From: Nocardia carnea NBRC 14403
GTDB taxonomy: Bacteria > Actinomycetota > Actinomycetes > Mycobacteriales > Mycobacteriaceae
Length of the DNA: 64,000 nt
Assembly (NCBI RefSeq): GCF_000308515.1
Contig: NZ_BAFV01000058.1
Location: forward strand, 1 to 64,000
Direction: 5' to 3'
In this document: one piece after another, positions 20,201 through 27,928 of the stretch
How positions within the stretch are numbered: position 1 is the stretch's first letter
How the letters are laid out: the number at the start of each line of letters is the position of its first letter
Translations under genes and position numbers: made by a program
The notes under the pieces: model-generated
What the model was told of the DNA's origin: nothing
Databases searched by the model: none
Seen by the model: only the letters and a program-made list of their open reading frames with translations

Positions 20201-21391
20201 GTGAGCAACAACATCGATGTGGTGGTGGTCGGCGGCGGGTATGCCGGAGTGATGGCGGCCAATCGCCTGACCAAGCGCGACGACGTGACGGTGACCGTGA
20301 TCAATCCTCGTGAGGTCTTCGTCCCCCGGCTGCGGTTGCACCAACTGGTGGGTGGGACCCACGACGCGGTCGTCGACTATCAGGACGTCCTGGCCGAGAA
20401 CGTCCGGATGGTGGTCGACAGTGTGACGCGGATCGATCCCGCCGAGCGGAGCCTGACACTGGCCGACGGCACAACGATCGGCTACGACTACCTGATCTAT
20501 GCGGTGGGCAGCTCCGGCGCCGTGTCCCGAGTACCCGGTGCGGCCGAATTCGCCTACCCCGTAGCAACGTTGGAGGCTGCGCAGCGGCTCAGGTCCGAGT
20601 TGTTCGATATCCCCATGACCGCGCCGGTGACGGTGATCGGCGGCGGCCCGACCGGTATCGAAACCGCCGCGGAACTCGCCGAGCAGGGTCGTGCGGTCAC
20701 CTTGATCTGCGGCAGTGTTCTCGGCTCATATCTGCACCCGAAGGCCCGGCGCACGGCCCGCAAGTACTTCGCCCGGCTGGGGGCGACCGTGATCGAAGGC
20801 TCCGATGCGACGGTCACGGCGGTCACCCAGGACGCCGTCGAACTCGGCGACGGGCGGACCCTCGCGAGTGAACTCACGATCTGGACAGCAGGCTTCGATG
20901 TCCCCGACCTGGCCAGGCGCAGCGGACTGACCACCGACACCACCGGCCGCATGCTCACCGATGAAACACTGACCAGCGTCGACGACGACCGCATCATCGC
21001 GGCAGGCGACTCATCGGCCCCCTCCAACCTCCCGTTCCGCATGAGCGCCTACACGGCCTACTGCCTGGGCGCCCACGCCGCCGACACCGTCCTGCACCGC
21101 ATCGCGGGCGAACAGCCGGCCCCGATAGACCTCGCCTTCCCCGCCATGTGCCTCAGCTTCGGCCGCCAAGCCGGGATCTATCAGCTCGGCCACAAGGACG
21201 AAACCGGAATGCGGCTGTATTTCAGCGGGTTCGCGGGCAAGAAACTCAAGGAATTCGCCTGCGAAGCAGGTATCAAACACCTGGCGACCGAAGCACGCAA
21301 GCCGGGCTCACACCGCTGGCTCAAGGACGGCAAACACCGGCCGCAGCTGCTACAAACCCAGCGCGATAACACATCCACGCCGGCCACCTAG
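20201..21391 (+). CDS. NAD(P)/FAD-dependent oxidoreductase (NDH-2-like)
   Basis: A 396-residue flavoprotein of the pyridine nucleotide-disulfide oxidoreductase fold, similar to type II NADH dehydrogenases and AIF-like enzymes. The FAD dinucleotide fold is at the N-terminus (VVVVGGGYAGVMAANRL), the NAD fold is at about residue 143 (VIGGGPTGIETAAELAEQG), and the second FAD contact is IIAAGDSSAP. No redox-active CxxC is seen. GTG 20201 has an AAGGAG site. A promoter-like AT-richer patch with repeated TTCGAA-type words lies just upstream (20150-20190). Electron acceptor unknown. Confidence 0.8.
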   Translation: MSNNIDVVVVGGGYAGVMAANRLTKRDDVTVTVINPREVFVPRLRLHQLVGGTHDAVVDYQDVLAENVRMVVDSVTRIDPAERSLTLADGTTIGYDYLIYAVGSSGAVSRVPGAAEFAYPVATLEAAQRLRSELFDIPMTAPVTVIGGGPTGIETAAELAEQGRAVTLICGSVLGSYLHPKARRTARKYFARLGATVIEGSDATVTAVTQDAVELGDGRTLASELTIWTAGFDVPDLARRSGLTTDTTGRMLTDETLTSVDDDRIIAAGDSSAPSNLPFRMSAYTAYCLGAHAADTVLHRIAGEQPAPIDLAFPAMCLSFGRQAGIYQLGHKDETGMRLYFSGFAGKKLKEFACEAGIKHLATEARKPGSHRWLKDGKHRPQLLQTQRDNTSTPAT

Positions 21392-21421
21392 AACACCGAA
21401 ATCCGCCACAGCCCCGAACAC

Positions 21422-21691
21422 TCAGGTGTCGTAATGATACCGGCAAGCAATGACGGTCACTGTGTCATCATCGGCGTGGTAAACGATTCTGTGTTCCTTG
21501 GTGATACGCCGCGACCACCACCCGGACAGATTCTGCCGCAACGGTTCCGGCTTTCCGATACCCTCGCCGTTACCGTTGCGCCGGATGTCCTCGATGAGCC
21601 GGTTCACCTTCTTCAGAACAGCTCGATCCTCGGTCTGCCAGGACAGATAGTCCTCCCACCCGTGGTCGTCGAAGAGGACCTTACGGCTCAT
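21422..21691 (-). CDS. yoeB: Toxin YoeB (Txe/YoeB family ribonuclease)
   Basis: An 89-residue ribosome-dependent mRNA endonuclease toxin of the RelE superfamily. Family motifs are GKPEPLRQNLSGWWSRRI (about 46-63), EHRIVYHA, and the C-terminal catalytic H-Y pair in CRYHYDT. It overlaps the antitoxin gene by 4 nt (ATGA), the usual antitoxin-first order. It marks the left edge of the accessory island. Confidence 0.95.
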   Translation of the reverse strand: MSRKVLFDDHGWEDYLSWQTEDRAVLKKVNRLIEDIRRNGNGEGIGKPEPLRQNLSGWWSRRITKEHRIVYHADDDTVTVIACRYHYDT

Positions 21692-21957
21692 TGATCACCC
21701 TCTGTGTCGACGAGGCCACGGGCCTGGACTCGACCGGCGCGGACATTCTCTATCGATTCCGCCAGGCGGCGCGCATTCGTACGCGACGAAAGAAGGTAGG
21801 CGGTCTCCTTCAAGGCTTCGTATTCGCGCAGGCTGATCACGACCGCGGGCTCCCGGTCCCCGGACCGCGTGATGATGACCTCGTCGTCGTCCTCGGTAGC
21901 GGCATCGAGGACCGCAGCGAAGTTATCGCGAGCCTCGGTGGCATTCATCGCACGCAT
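21688..21957 (-). CDS. yefM: Antitoxin YefM (Phd/YefM family)
   Basis: An 89-residue antitoxin. The N-terminal DNA-binding fold has NATEARDNFAAVLDAA and VIITRSGDREPAVVISLREYEAL; the C-terminal tail neutralises YoeB. ATG 21957 has GGAGAA about 5 nt upstream. The second ATG at 21948 is less well placed. The YefM-YoeB complex normally represses its own promoter, and GTAC-centred repeats lie just upstream. Confidence 0.94.
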   Translation of the reverse strand: MRAMNATEARDNFAAVLDAATEDDDEVIITRSGDREPAVVISLREYEALKETAYLLSSRTNARRLAESIENVRAGRVQARGLVDTEGDQ

Positions 21958-21985
21958 CGGTTCTCCTTGTCAGGCGGTCTACCAC

Positions 21986-22016
21986 CATAGTACACATTCC
22001 GTACAGAATCCCGTAC
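21986..22016 (-). promoter_or_regulatory. Candidate yefM-yoeB promoter and operator
   Basis: Three GTAC cores lie at 21990-21993, 22001-22004 and 22013-22016, about one DNA turn apart. A -10-like TACTAT (minus strand, 21986-21991) overlaps the first. YefM-family operators often have TGTACA-type cores, so this arrangement fits autorepression (inference). Confidence 0.45.
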
Positions 22017-22407
22017 GGATAATAGATCTGTGAGATTGTGGTAGCCCGGCGATCGAGTCGCGACGATCGACGCCATTTTGCCCTGGCATCATCGCCGGCC
22101 GAAGCCGCGCCGAAATCAGCAGTCGAACGCGCCCCCAACGTCTCCCGAACCAGAATGCCGCATTCCTCCCGGGTCCACGGAGTTCAGAACCGCCAAGGCC
22201 GGTGAGACTTCATCGGCCCGATCCGCAGCCTTCACTACCTCTGACACCAGTTCGGCAAGTCGGCCCTTAGCAGCGTTCGGTGCTGTAGGCCACGGTTTGC
22301 TTGGGGCTCACGGAGGTGATGGAATCCGAACCGGATCGCATGGAACCGATTTTCGGACTGGTGCGTCAGAACCTTTACCGGCCCGAATGCGGAAGAGGGG
22401 TACCCAG
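22017..22407. other. Region without a recognisable gene
   Basis: About 390 nt between the toxin-antitoxin promoter and the broken YbaB-like gene. Frames on both strands are open in places but show no family features. It may hold decayed coding remnants, as the island contains several. Confidence 0.4.
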
Positions 22408-22914
22408 GTGAACGAACGCGACGAAAAGCAGGTGCGAAACGACCTGCTGCGAGTCGAGCTCGATGGGTTGCTGGAGAGCTTCGCCCAGTAGCGCGAACGG
22501 CTGGGAGAAGTCCAGTCAAGACTCATGTCGACCACGGTGACCGGGCGGTCCGCTGACAGCATGGTCACGGTCGACAGCAATGTCGCAGGCATTCCGGTCG
22601 ATGTGCGGCTCGATCCAGCCGCATTCAAACGCTCCACCCCGGACAACCTCGCCCGTTCGGTCCTCGAAGCAGTACAGGCCGCTGCGCAACAGGCCAACGA
22701 AGCCACTCAGCAGGCCACCGCCCCATTTCAGTCAATGGCCGCCGAAGTACCTGACCTGCACGATCTCATTCCCGGCGCCCCTAGTGTGAAGGATCTGTTC
22801 GCAAATCTCTCTGCACCCCCGGCGACCGAACATCCGGATACTCGGCTCGATCCGTCCGAAGAGGACGAAGACGAGTACTACCGCAGCCGTTCCTACTTGA
22901 ACCGTGACAGGTGA
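22408..22914 (+). pseudogene. YbaB/EbfC-like protein gene with an in-frame amber stop
   Basis: GTG 22408 has an AGAGGGG site 7 nt upstream and begins VNERDEKQVRNDLLRVELDG, the usual N-terminus of YbaB-like proteins found in actinobacterial type VII secretion loci. After 27 codons a TAG (22489-22491) stops it, but the same frame continues with RERLGEVQSRL and then a YbaB-like core (MVTVDSNVAG) to a stop at 22914. A single C-to-T change of CAG to TAG explains it. Translation could restart at ATG 22525, giving a 129-residue product without the first helix. The C-terminus is acidic and ends DEYYRSRSYL plus four residues. Confidence 0.75.
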
Positions 22915-23032
22915 ACGGCACCGATCCGGAATCCGCACTGGCCGGCCTGGCACTCCGGATACGCGGCGAACGTGGATCAAGTTCGGTACCTGGTTCCAGC
23001 AATGGGCGATGAAGTCGCCACGGAGGGCATTG

Positions 23033-23590
23033 ATGAATGATCTGTACGCCGATCCAGCCGCCTTACGCGCGACTGGGCCTCGGTTCACCGCCGTGGCCGA
23101 TGACGTGGCCACTGCCGCGGGCCGCTTGCGTGGTGTGATCGAAGCCGAGGGCGAATGCTGGGGAACGGACCAGCTCGGGCAAGCGTTCAGCAAGGACTAC
23201 AAGCCCGGTGAAGTAGAGGGCCAAGAGGCAATTCAGGGCCTTCGTGATGTGTTTGCCGGATATGCGAAGGATCTGCCGGCGGTGGCCGATTCGCTGCAAG
23301 CGCAAGACGACTCCACCCAGTTCAGCCCTTACAGCGACCAGCACGGCCCGTTGTCGCTGGCGCTGACATTGGGCGCTGATTTCATCGAAACAGAGCCGAC
23401 GAACCTCGACCTGGACGATGTCGGTTGCATACAACCCGGCGGACATGCGGCCACACGGGCCCATCACGTCAACTACGTAGCACTCGGACACTGGTTCACC
23501 CACCAACTCGCAGAGATCGAAACGTACGGCGAGGCCAGATACCACCGTCCTCCGCACGTTGGAGGGTCAATATCTCAAAAGTATCGGTAA
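23033..23590 (+). CDS. WXG100-like protein with an unusual C-terminal extension
   Basis: Residues 1 to about 96 are a helical-hairpin domain of the type VII secretion-associated kind (MNDLYADPAALRATGPRF at the start, turn ECWGTDQLG at about 39-47). Relatives usually end near here. The remaining 90 residues have a different composition and do not look like a WXG100 protein; a short piece (HGPLSLALTLGADFIE) vaguely recalls phosphodiesterase proteins, but not enough to name it. ATG 23033 has a GGAGGG site; the frame is open from 22904. The tail may be a remnant of a neighbouring effector joined by decay. Confidence 0.6.
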   Translation: MNDLYADPAALRATGPRFTAVADDVATAAGRLRGVIEAEGECWGTDQLGQAFSKDYKPGEVEGQEAIQGLRDVFAGYAKDLPAVADSLQAQDDSTQFSPYSDQHGPLSLALTLGADFIETEPTNLDLDDVGCIQPGGHAATRAHHVNYVALGHWFTHQLAEIETYGEARYHRPPHVGGSISQKYR

Positions 23591-23805
23591 CGACGACGGT
23601 TCTCGCGGCAGATCACTCCAGCCCTGCCCTTGGCAGCGCCCGCCCTACATTCGCCACGGGCGAGCACCAGCATCCAACGGCTTGACAAACACCATTTGCA
23701 CCGACACATGCCTGAAACGCAGGGTTACAAGAATCCAGTGCCGCCATCGCCGCAAGGGCGCCCGATGAATCCATCGAAACAGCCGATCCCGCCGCCCCTA
23801 TCAGT

Positions 23806-24138
23806 CTAGGCAGACCCCCAGATATCGCTGTCGAGGTCGTCCACGTCCTGCATCTCAGCAGCCATATCCTGGAATTCGATTGACTTGTTGGTTGCCAGAT
23901 TCAGAGAAACCCTTATCGAAGTTGCTCTCAGAAACACTGTGCTATACGTTCCCGCCCAACGCACTTCGGGTACATCGCCCGGAAGTCGACGAGTCGGCTC
24001 GCCCAGCACTTCCGTGATCGCAGCGGCATACCAGGCGAAAGTATCGCGGACACCGTCGCGCCCGACATTGTCCTGATCGGCGAAGTCGGTCAGCATCACT
24101 TCTATCTCGTCCACGACGCCGTCGCGACCCAGCTGCCT
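23806..24138 (-). pseudogene. DUF6301-like gene, N-terminal part missing
   Basis: The last 105 or so residues (from DGVVDEIEVMLTDFADQD to the end) look like the C-terminal two thirds of DUF6301-type proteins, small actinobacterial proteins often beside type VII effector genes and possibly immunity-like. The pattern LGEPTRRLPGDVPEVRWAG is typical. Upstream of about 24,138 the frame stays open but turns into Arg/Ser-rich sequence that is the shadow of a plus-strand fragment, so the N-terminus has been lost. No start codon for a shorter product is well placed. Confidence 0.5.
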
Positions 24139-24140
24139 CA

Positions 24141-24278
24141 ATGATCGTGACGGCTCTCCGCGACGCCTACGGGATCCCGAGCCCCGAGGCCCTCGAGTAC
24201 AACGCGTGGGACGAGAATTCCGGCAACGCCCCTTTGGAACTTCCATCACTGGGGATCGAATTCCACCCGAACAAATGA
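24141..24278 (+). pseudogene. C-terminal remnant of an unidentified protein (type VII chaperone-like?)
   Basis: A 45-codon open stretch, MIVTALRDAYGIPSPEALEY onward, with amino-acid usage of a real protein end and a TGA at 24276. The ALRDAYGIPSPEAL pattern recalls the C-termini of TY-Chap/YbjN-like proteins in actinobacterial type VII loci, but the match is weak. It begins within a few bases of where the opposite-strand DUF6301-like homology breaks off, so both are probably remnants at a recombination junction. Confidence 0.35.
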
Positions 24279-24311
24279 AATTTAGACCTTGCAAAGGTTT
24301 GAGGTAACCGA

Positions 24312-25007
24312 ATGAACGACATTCACATATTTCACTATCTAGGCCGGTTCCCGCTACCCGCCGTATCGGATAAGGATCGCGAAAACGCACGCCGAAACCC
24401 TGGAAAATGGTTCTACTACCTGGACCCAGCAGTCCCATCAGATGGGCCGATCTCTCCGGAAAACGTGATGTCCGGCCGAAAGGCAGAAGATAAGGGAAAC
24501 GTAACCGACGACGTGTGGCGAAATGCCGATTTCATTCCGAATGGGGAAACGGCGAAGATGAAGTTTGCGAATGCGTTCGAATTGATCTTCTGGCGGACCC
24601 TGGAAGGGTACTACATGGCCGCAGATTTTATCGAAGGTCTGTCGCGAGCAGAATTTATAACAATGGCCACTCCTGAGCAACCCGGCATGGTTCCTCTACA
24701 CTACGAAAATGATGGCGAGCAGGTCCTCCGGGTATATACGTCAGCGCAGTTCCTGCCGAAAGATGCCAACCCTTGGCTCCGCGTGCCGATCTCCGGAATG
24801 TACGTCTTGGACGAGATCTGTGCTATCGAGAACTCCGTCATCCATTTCAACCCGGACGGAGGCCCGAGCGTCGGTTTCGCAGGATCGATGATCGCTTCGC
24901 TGTGGGAAGAGTTGGCCAACGTCAAGGAAAGGATCCAGGCGGAGGAAGCAAGCGGCCATCCCAGTCCGGTGCAGAGGGAGCCTGGGCGACCGCGGTGGAT
25001 GCCGTAG
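24312..25007 (+). CDS. Type VII secretion system-associated protein
   Basis: A 231-residue protein resembling the SseB-like proteins annotated as type VII secretion-associated in Streptomyces and Nocardia. Features are the early WFYYLDPAVP segment (about 33-42), then ADFIPN, and a later PGMVPLHYENDGEQVLRVYTSAQFLP-like block (split here: PGMVPLHYENDG and VLRVYTSAQFLP). No signal peptide or membrane segment. The codon use has clearly more A/T than the core genome around it. The exact role of the family is not established; a chaperone or adaptor for secreted substrates is plausible. Confidence 0.6.
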   Translation: MNDIHIFHYLGRFPLPAVSDKDRENARRNPGKWFYYLDPAVPSDGPISPENVMSGRKAEDKGNVTDDVWRNADFIPNGETAKMKFANAFELIFWRTLEGYYMAADFIEGLSRAEFITMATPEQPGMVPLHYENDGEQVLRVYTSAQFLPKDANPWLRVPISGMYVLDEICAIENSVIHFNPDGGPSVGFAGSMIASLWEELANVKERIQAEEASGHPSPVQREPGRPRWMP

Positions 25008-25182
25008 CGCTGATTGACTGAACCAACTCACACAGAGCCTGGGCCCACGCGTCTCAATTCATGGCCCGCCTGGCCCGGCGATGACGGCCCGTGCGGCGCT
25101 AAACCCTGGATGGTCGGCACCGAGGGCGGAGCACTCCGCCAATCTTCGTGAGCGCCCCGGAGCCGCCACCGGCCCAACCGCT

Positions 25183-25725
25183 TCAGACCAGCCAGCTTTT
25201 TCTCCGATAGTATTCGGCTTCGTCGTCACCATCGTCGTCTATCGGTGCGACGACATTGTTCCTGCGACGGGCGGCGGCGGAGCGTGCAATCGATTCACGT
25301 GTGTCCAGCTCGCCGACTGGCACCGGCTGCGCTGGGAAACCACTTCCATCACCCCGTTGCACGGGTATTCCGCCGCCTCCAACCGGCGACAGAGCCGCGT
25401 CCTGCTGCCGGCGCAGCTCCTCGTCTCGCAGCCGCTGAACCTCCGTCTCCCGCAGTCGGAACGACTCCACCTCCGGCTGTCGCCGAGCAAGCGGGGCCTG
25501 CTCATTGTCCTGTCGGCCCTCCGGAGAGACGGGCTCTGCCATCTCCTGCTGAAGCTGTCGCATCTCGGCCGCTGCCTGCTCGGCTTGCGCGCGATTCCGC
25601 GCTTCGCGCTGAGCCTTCGCCTCCTCCATCCGCGCCACCATCTGCTCTGAGTACCTGCGGCATTCCTCGCCGATCCGTTCGACTTCGCTCACCATATCTA
25701 CCTCACCGATCGCGCCCGGAGCCAT
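25183..25725 (-). CDS. Coiled-coil protein with an acidic C-terminal tag, T7SS locus
   Basis: A 180-residue hydrophilic protein. Residues 10-115 are rich in Glu, Arg, Gln and Ala with coiled-coil character (EEAKAQREARNRAQAEQAA). A Gly/Pro linker follows, and the end is acidic: DDDGDDEAEYYRRKSWLV. That tail is very like the end of the YbaB-like product at 22.9 kb. ATG 25725 has GGAGG nine nt upstream. It is third in an operon-like series on the minus strand (27,797 to 25,183), 21 nt after the large WXG-like gene. No family recognised with certainty; YbaB-related proteins with degenerate cores are one possibility. Confidence 0.55.
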   Translation of the reverse strand: MAPGAIGEVDMVSEVERIGEECRRYSEQMVARMEEAKAQREARNRAQAEQAAAEMRQLQQEMAEPVSPEGRQDNEQAPLARRQPEVESFRLRETEVQRLRDEELRRQQDAALSPVGGGGIPVQRGDGSGFPAQPVPVGELDTRESIARSAAARRRNNVVAPIDDDGDDEAEYYRRKSWLV

Positions 25726-25746
25726 TACCGTGTTCCTCCCCGGGGA

Positions 25747-27477
25747 TCACAGCGGACCTGCCTCCGCCAACTGAGCACCAGTGTCCACCGGTGGCGCTGG
25801 CGGAGGAGCCGGCGCCTCTGGATCGGGGGAATCGTCTTCCGGGTCCTGTGGCGGCGGATAGTTCTGTGGCTGATGCTCTACGTCTTCCTGCGGCTTCCCG
25901 GCCGGAGCGCCCGGAACTCCGGCGGGTTGACCAGCGGGCTGCTGGTTCTCGGTTTCCGGTGGCGCCTCGCCGGGCGGATTCTCGCCGACGATGGACGGCT
26001 TACCGTCCGGGCCGATTTCGACCTTGTACGTCACCGGTTCACCGCTGGGGCTGTCCACCACCAGTTTCAACTGACCGTCGGGACCCACTTCGAGTTTGTA
26101 GTTCTGACCGTTGAACTCGATGCCCTTGTCACTGTCGGCATCCGGCTCACCGTCACCGTCCGCGTCTTTATCAGGTTTGCCGTCACCATCGAGGTCCCTG
26201 TCGGGCTCGCCGTCACCGTCGGCGTCCTGGTCCGGGACCCCGTCACCGTCCAGATCCTTGTCGGGCTCATCATCACCATCGGGATTGATGACGTTCTCGG
26301 CTTGTTCCCGGAGTTGTTCGAGCGTACTGGTGATCTGCTGACTCGCCGAACTCACCAAACCGTTCAGCCCCTCGGTCAACTGAGTGCCGATACCCGATGA
26401 AGCAAGCTGTGTGCCCAGCGCGGCAACCGTGGATAGTGGGTTGTCGGTGCTGGGGGCGGTTGTTGACGGTGTGGTGGTTGTCGACGGGGTCCCCGGGGTC
26501 GACGGCGTCCCTGGGGTCGTGGGAGTTCCGGTACCGGTGGGCTGCCCCGTCGGAGTCCCGGCCGGATTGGTGGTCTGCGGTGACTGTGAAATCTTCGGGC
26601 AGGGATATTTGGTCTCGTTCAACCCGTGGAACGTTTTCACTAGTTCATCGTAGATATTTGTCACCTGCTGATTGCACTGATTACAGGCGTCGATAAAATT
26701 CCTCATATGGGACTCATATTCCGCTTTGAACGGATCATTGAGCCAACTTATGCAACGATCCCTCATTTTGGACGCCTGTTGATGCCTGATAGCATTAGTC
26801 GAATTTTGAGTATCGGCGGATGGTCCGGACCCGGACGACTTGAGCCCTTCTCCTGTTACATCTGACCATTCGAGATCACCAGCATTGAATGCGCACTCAG
26901 GAAATATTCTGTTGACTTTGTCCAGCAAACTGTCACCGAACCATCCGGTACCAGTTTTATCGAACCCTTTGGCAAAGGTGATTATGCTGTCTATATCTTC
27001 AGGAGTCTTACCTTCAACCGTGATTTCTTCGCTTACCGAAATCTGTTTGGCAGCTTCGGACTTGATCGCAACCGCCTCGCGTAGAGCTTGCTGTGCGGAA
27101 TCCATATTTCCGTAGATCCTACGCACAATGGCGACATCAGCCTGCGCCAACTGGGTTTGCGTCGCAAGCATATTCGAGGCGTTGGTCGCCGCCTCTCCCC
27201 ACCACATCGAGGGTAGGGTATTCGCGAACGTAGCCTGTTTATTGAGCTCGTTGGCAACATTTTCCAGTACGGTCTTCAACGCATCTGCGGCATCACGGAA
27301 CGGCTGATCTTTCAAACCATTCTGCTGATAAAAAAGGGTATGCAGTTCATTGTACGACTTGAATTCAGGCGACTTCGCGTCACCTACCCACCGTAGATAG
27401 CGGACTTCGAGTATATCGAAATACCGTAGTGCCCGCGATCCGAACTCGAGGATTTCGGTACATGTCCAAGTCTGCAC
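25747..27477 (-). CDS. Large T7SS-linked protein with WXG-like domain and Asp-rich repeats
   Basis: A 576-residue modular protein. Residues 1-150 are helical with the turn SMWWGEAATNAS at about 89-100, similar to WXG100/LXG-type secretion domains. A Cys-containing helical region follows to about 300. A Pro/Thr/Gly linker spans about 305-350, and a second helical stretch about 360-395. Asp-rich repeats of ten residues (D-x-D-G-D-G-x-P-D-x, at least four copies at about 400-450) look like thrombospondin type 3 calcium-binding repeats. The tail is Pro-rich. It starts 2 nt after the small WXG-like gene. The 5' half is noticeably AT-richer than core genes. A secreted or surface role is inferred; no toxin domain seen. 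Confidence 0.6.
   Translation of the reverse strand: MQTWTCTEILEFGSRALRYFDILEVRYLRWVGDAKSPEFKSYNELHTLFYQQNGLKDQPFRDAADALKTVLENVANELNKQATFANTLPSMWWGEAATNASNMLATQTQLAQADVAIVRRIYGNMDSAQQALREAVAIKSEAAKQISVSEEITVEGKTPEDIDSIITFAKGFDKTGTGWFGDSLLDKVNRIFPECAFNAGDLEWSDVTGEGLKSSGSGPSADTQNSTNAIRHQQASKMRDRCISWLNDPFKAEYESHMRNFIDACNQCNQQVTNIYDELVKTFHGLNETKYPCPKISQSPQTTNPAGTPTGQPTGTGTPTTPGTPSTPGTPSTTTTPSTTAPSTDNPLSTVAALGTQLASSGIGTQLTEGLNGLVSSASQQITSTLEQLREQAENVINPDGDDEPDKDLDGDGVPDQDADGDGEPDRDLDGDGKPDKDADGDGEPDADSDKGIEFNGQNYKLEVGPDGQLKLVVDSPSGEPVTYKVEIGPDGKPSIVGENPPGEAPPETENQQPAGQPAGVPGAPAGKPQEDVEHQPQNYPPPQDPEDDSPDPEAPAPPPAPPVDTGAQLAEAGPL
26117..26280. repeat. Tandem 30-bp coding repeats (Asp-rich decapeptides)
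   Basis: On the plus strand the words CCGTCACCGTC and GGCTCGCCGTCACCGTC recur about every 30 bp. They encode the D-x-D-G-D-G-x-P-D-x repeats of the minus-strand protein. Such tandem coding repeats can expand or shrink by slippage. Confidence 0.75.
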
Positions 27478-27479
27478 GG

Positions 27480-27797
27480 TCAGCTCGCAGCCTGCTGAGT
27501 GCTTGCGGAATTTTCCTGGTCCACAGTCGATATCTCCAGTAACGTCTGTCCCATTGCGTCACCGGATAGTTGGGTGGCCTCGGACCAATCGTTCAACCAA
27601 GCCTGCACAGCCTCCAGCCCAGCATGGATTTGATTGCCTTGCGCCTCGTACGCGAATCCGGTGTCGCCGGATCCGACCATATTCTTGACGACGCTCCCGA
27701 CCTGCGTCTTGACCTCACCGGCGCTGGCACGCATATCATTTGCCAACTTCGTCAGGGCGGGGCCATCCATCCCGACCGACTGATCACCCGTACTCAT
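27480..27797 (-). CDS. Small WXG100/EspC-like protein
   Basis: A 105-residue, all-helical hydrophilic protein with the size and character of secreted WXG100 or EspC-type type VII substrates (ALTKLANDMRASAGEVKTQV, then the AGLEAVQAWLNDWSEA helix). No signal peptide. Its stop codon is 2 nt from the start of the large WXG-like gene, so the two are probably co-translated and may form a heterodimer, as type VII substrate pairs do (inference). It is first in the minus-strand series of three genes. Confidence 0.65.
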   Translation of the reverse strand: MSTGDQSVGMDGPALTKLANDMRASAGEVKTQVGSVVKNMVGSGDTGFAYEAQGNQIHAGLEAVQAWLNDWSEATQLSGDAMGQTLLEISTVDQENSASTQQAAS

Positions 27798-27928
27798 GGG
27801 TCTCCCCTCCGTCCTGCCCGCCCCTCCCGGGAACTCCCCGATCGGCCCTGCGGCGCTCTGCTGTTACTTGATTCGACGCGCCCGCCCGGGGTTCGGTTCC
27901 CTTCCGACTCCGGGCGTTCGAAAAGTTC

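Noticed and set aside
23300-23590. Glycerophosphodiester phosphodiesterase domain in the WXG-like protein's tail
   Set aside because: Only a short HGPLSLALTLGADFIE segment is reminiscent; the catalytic His and metal-binding residues are not present.
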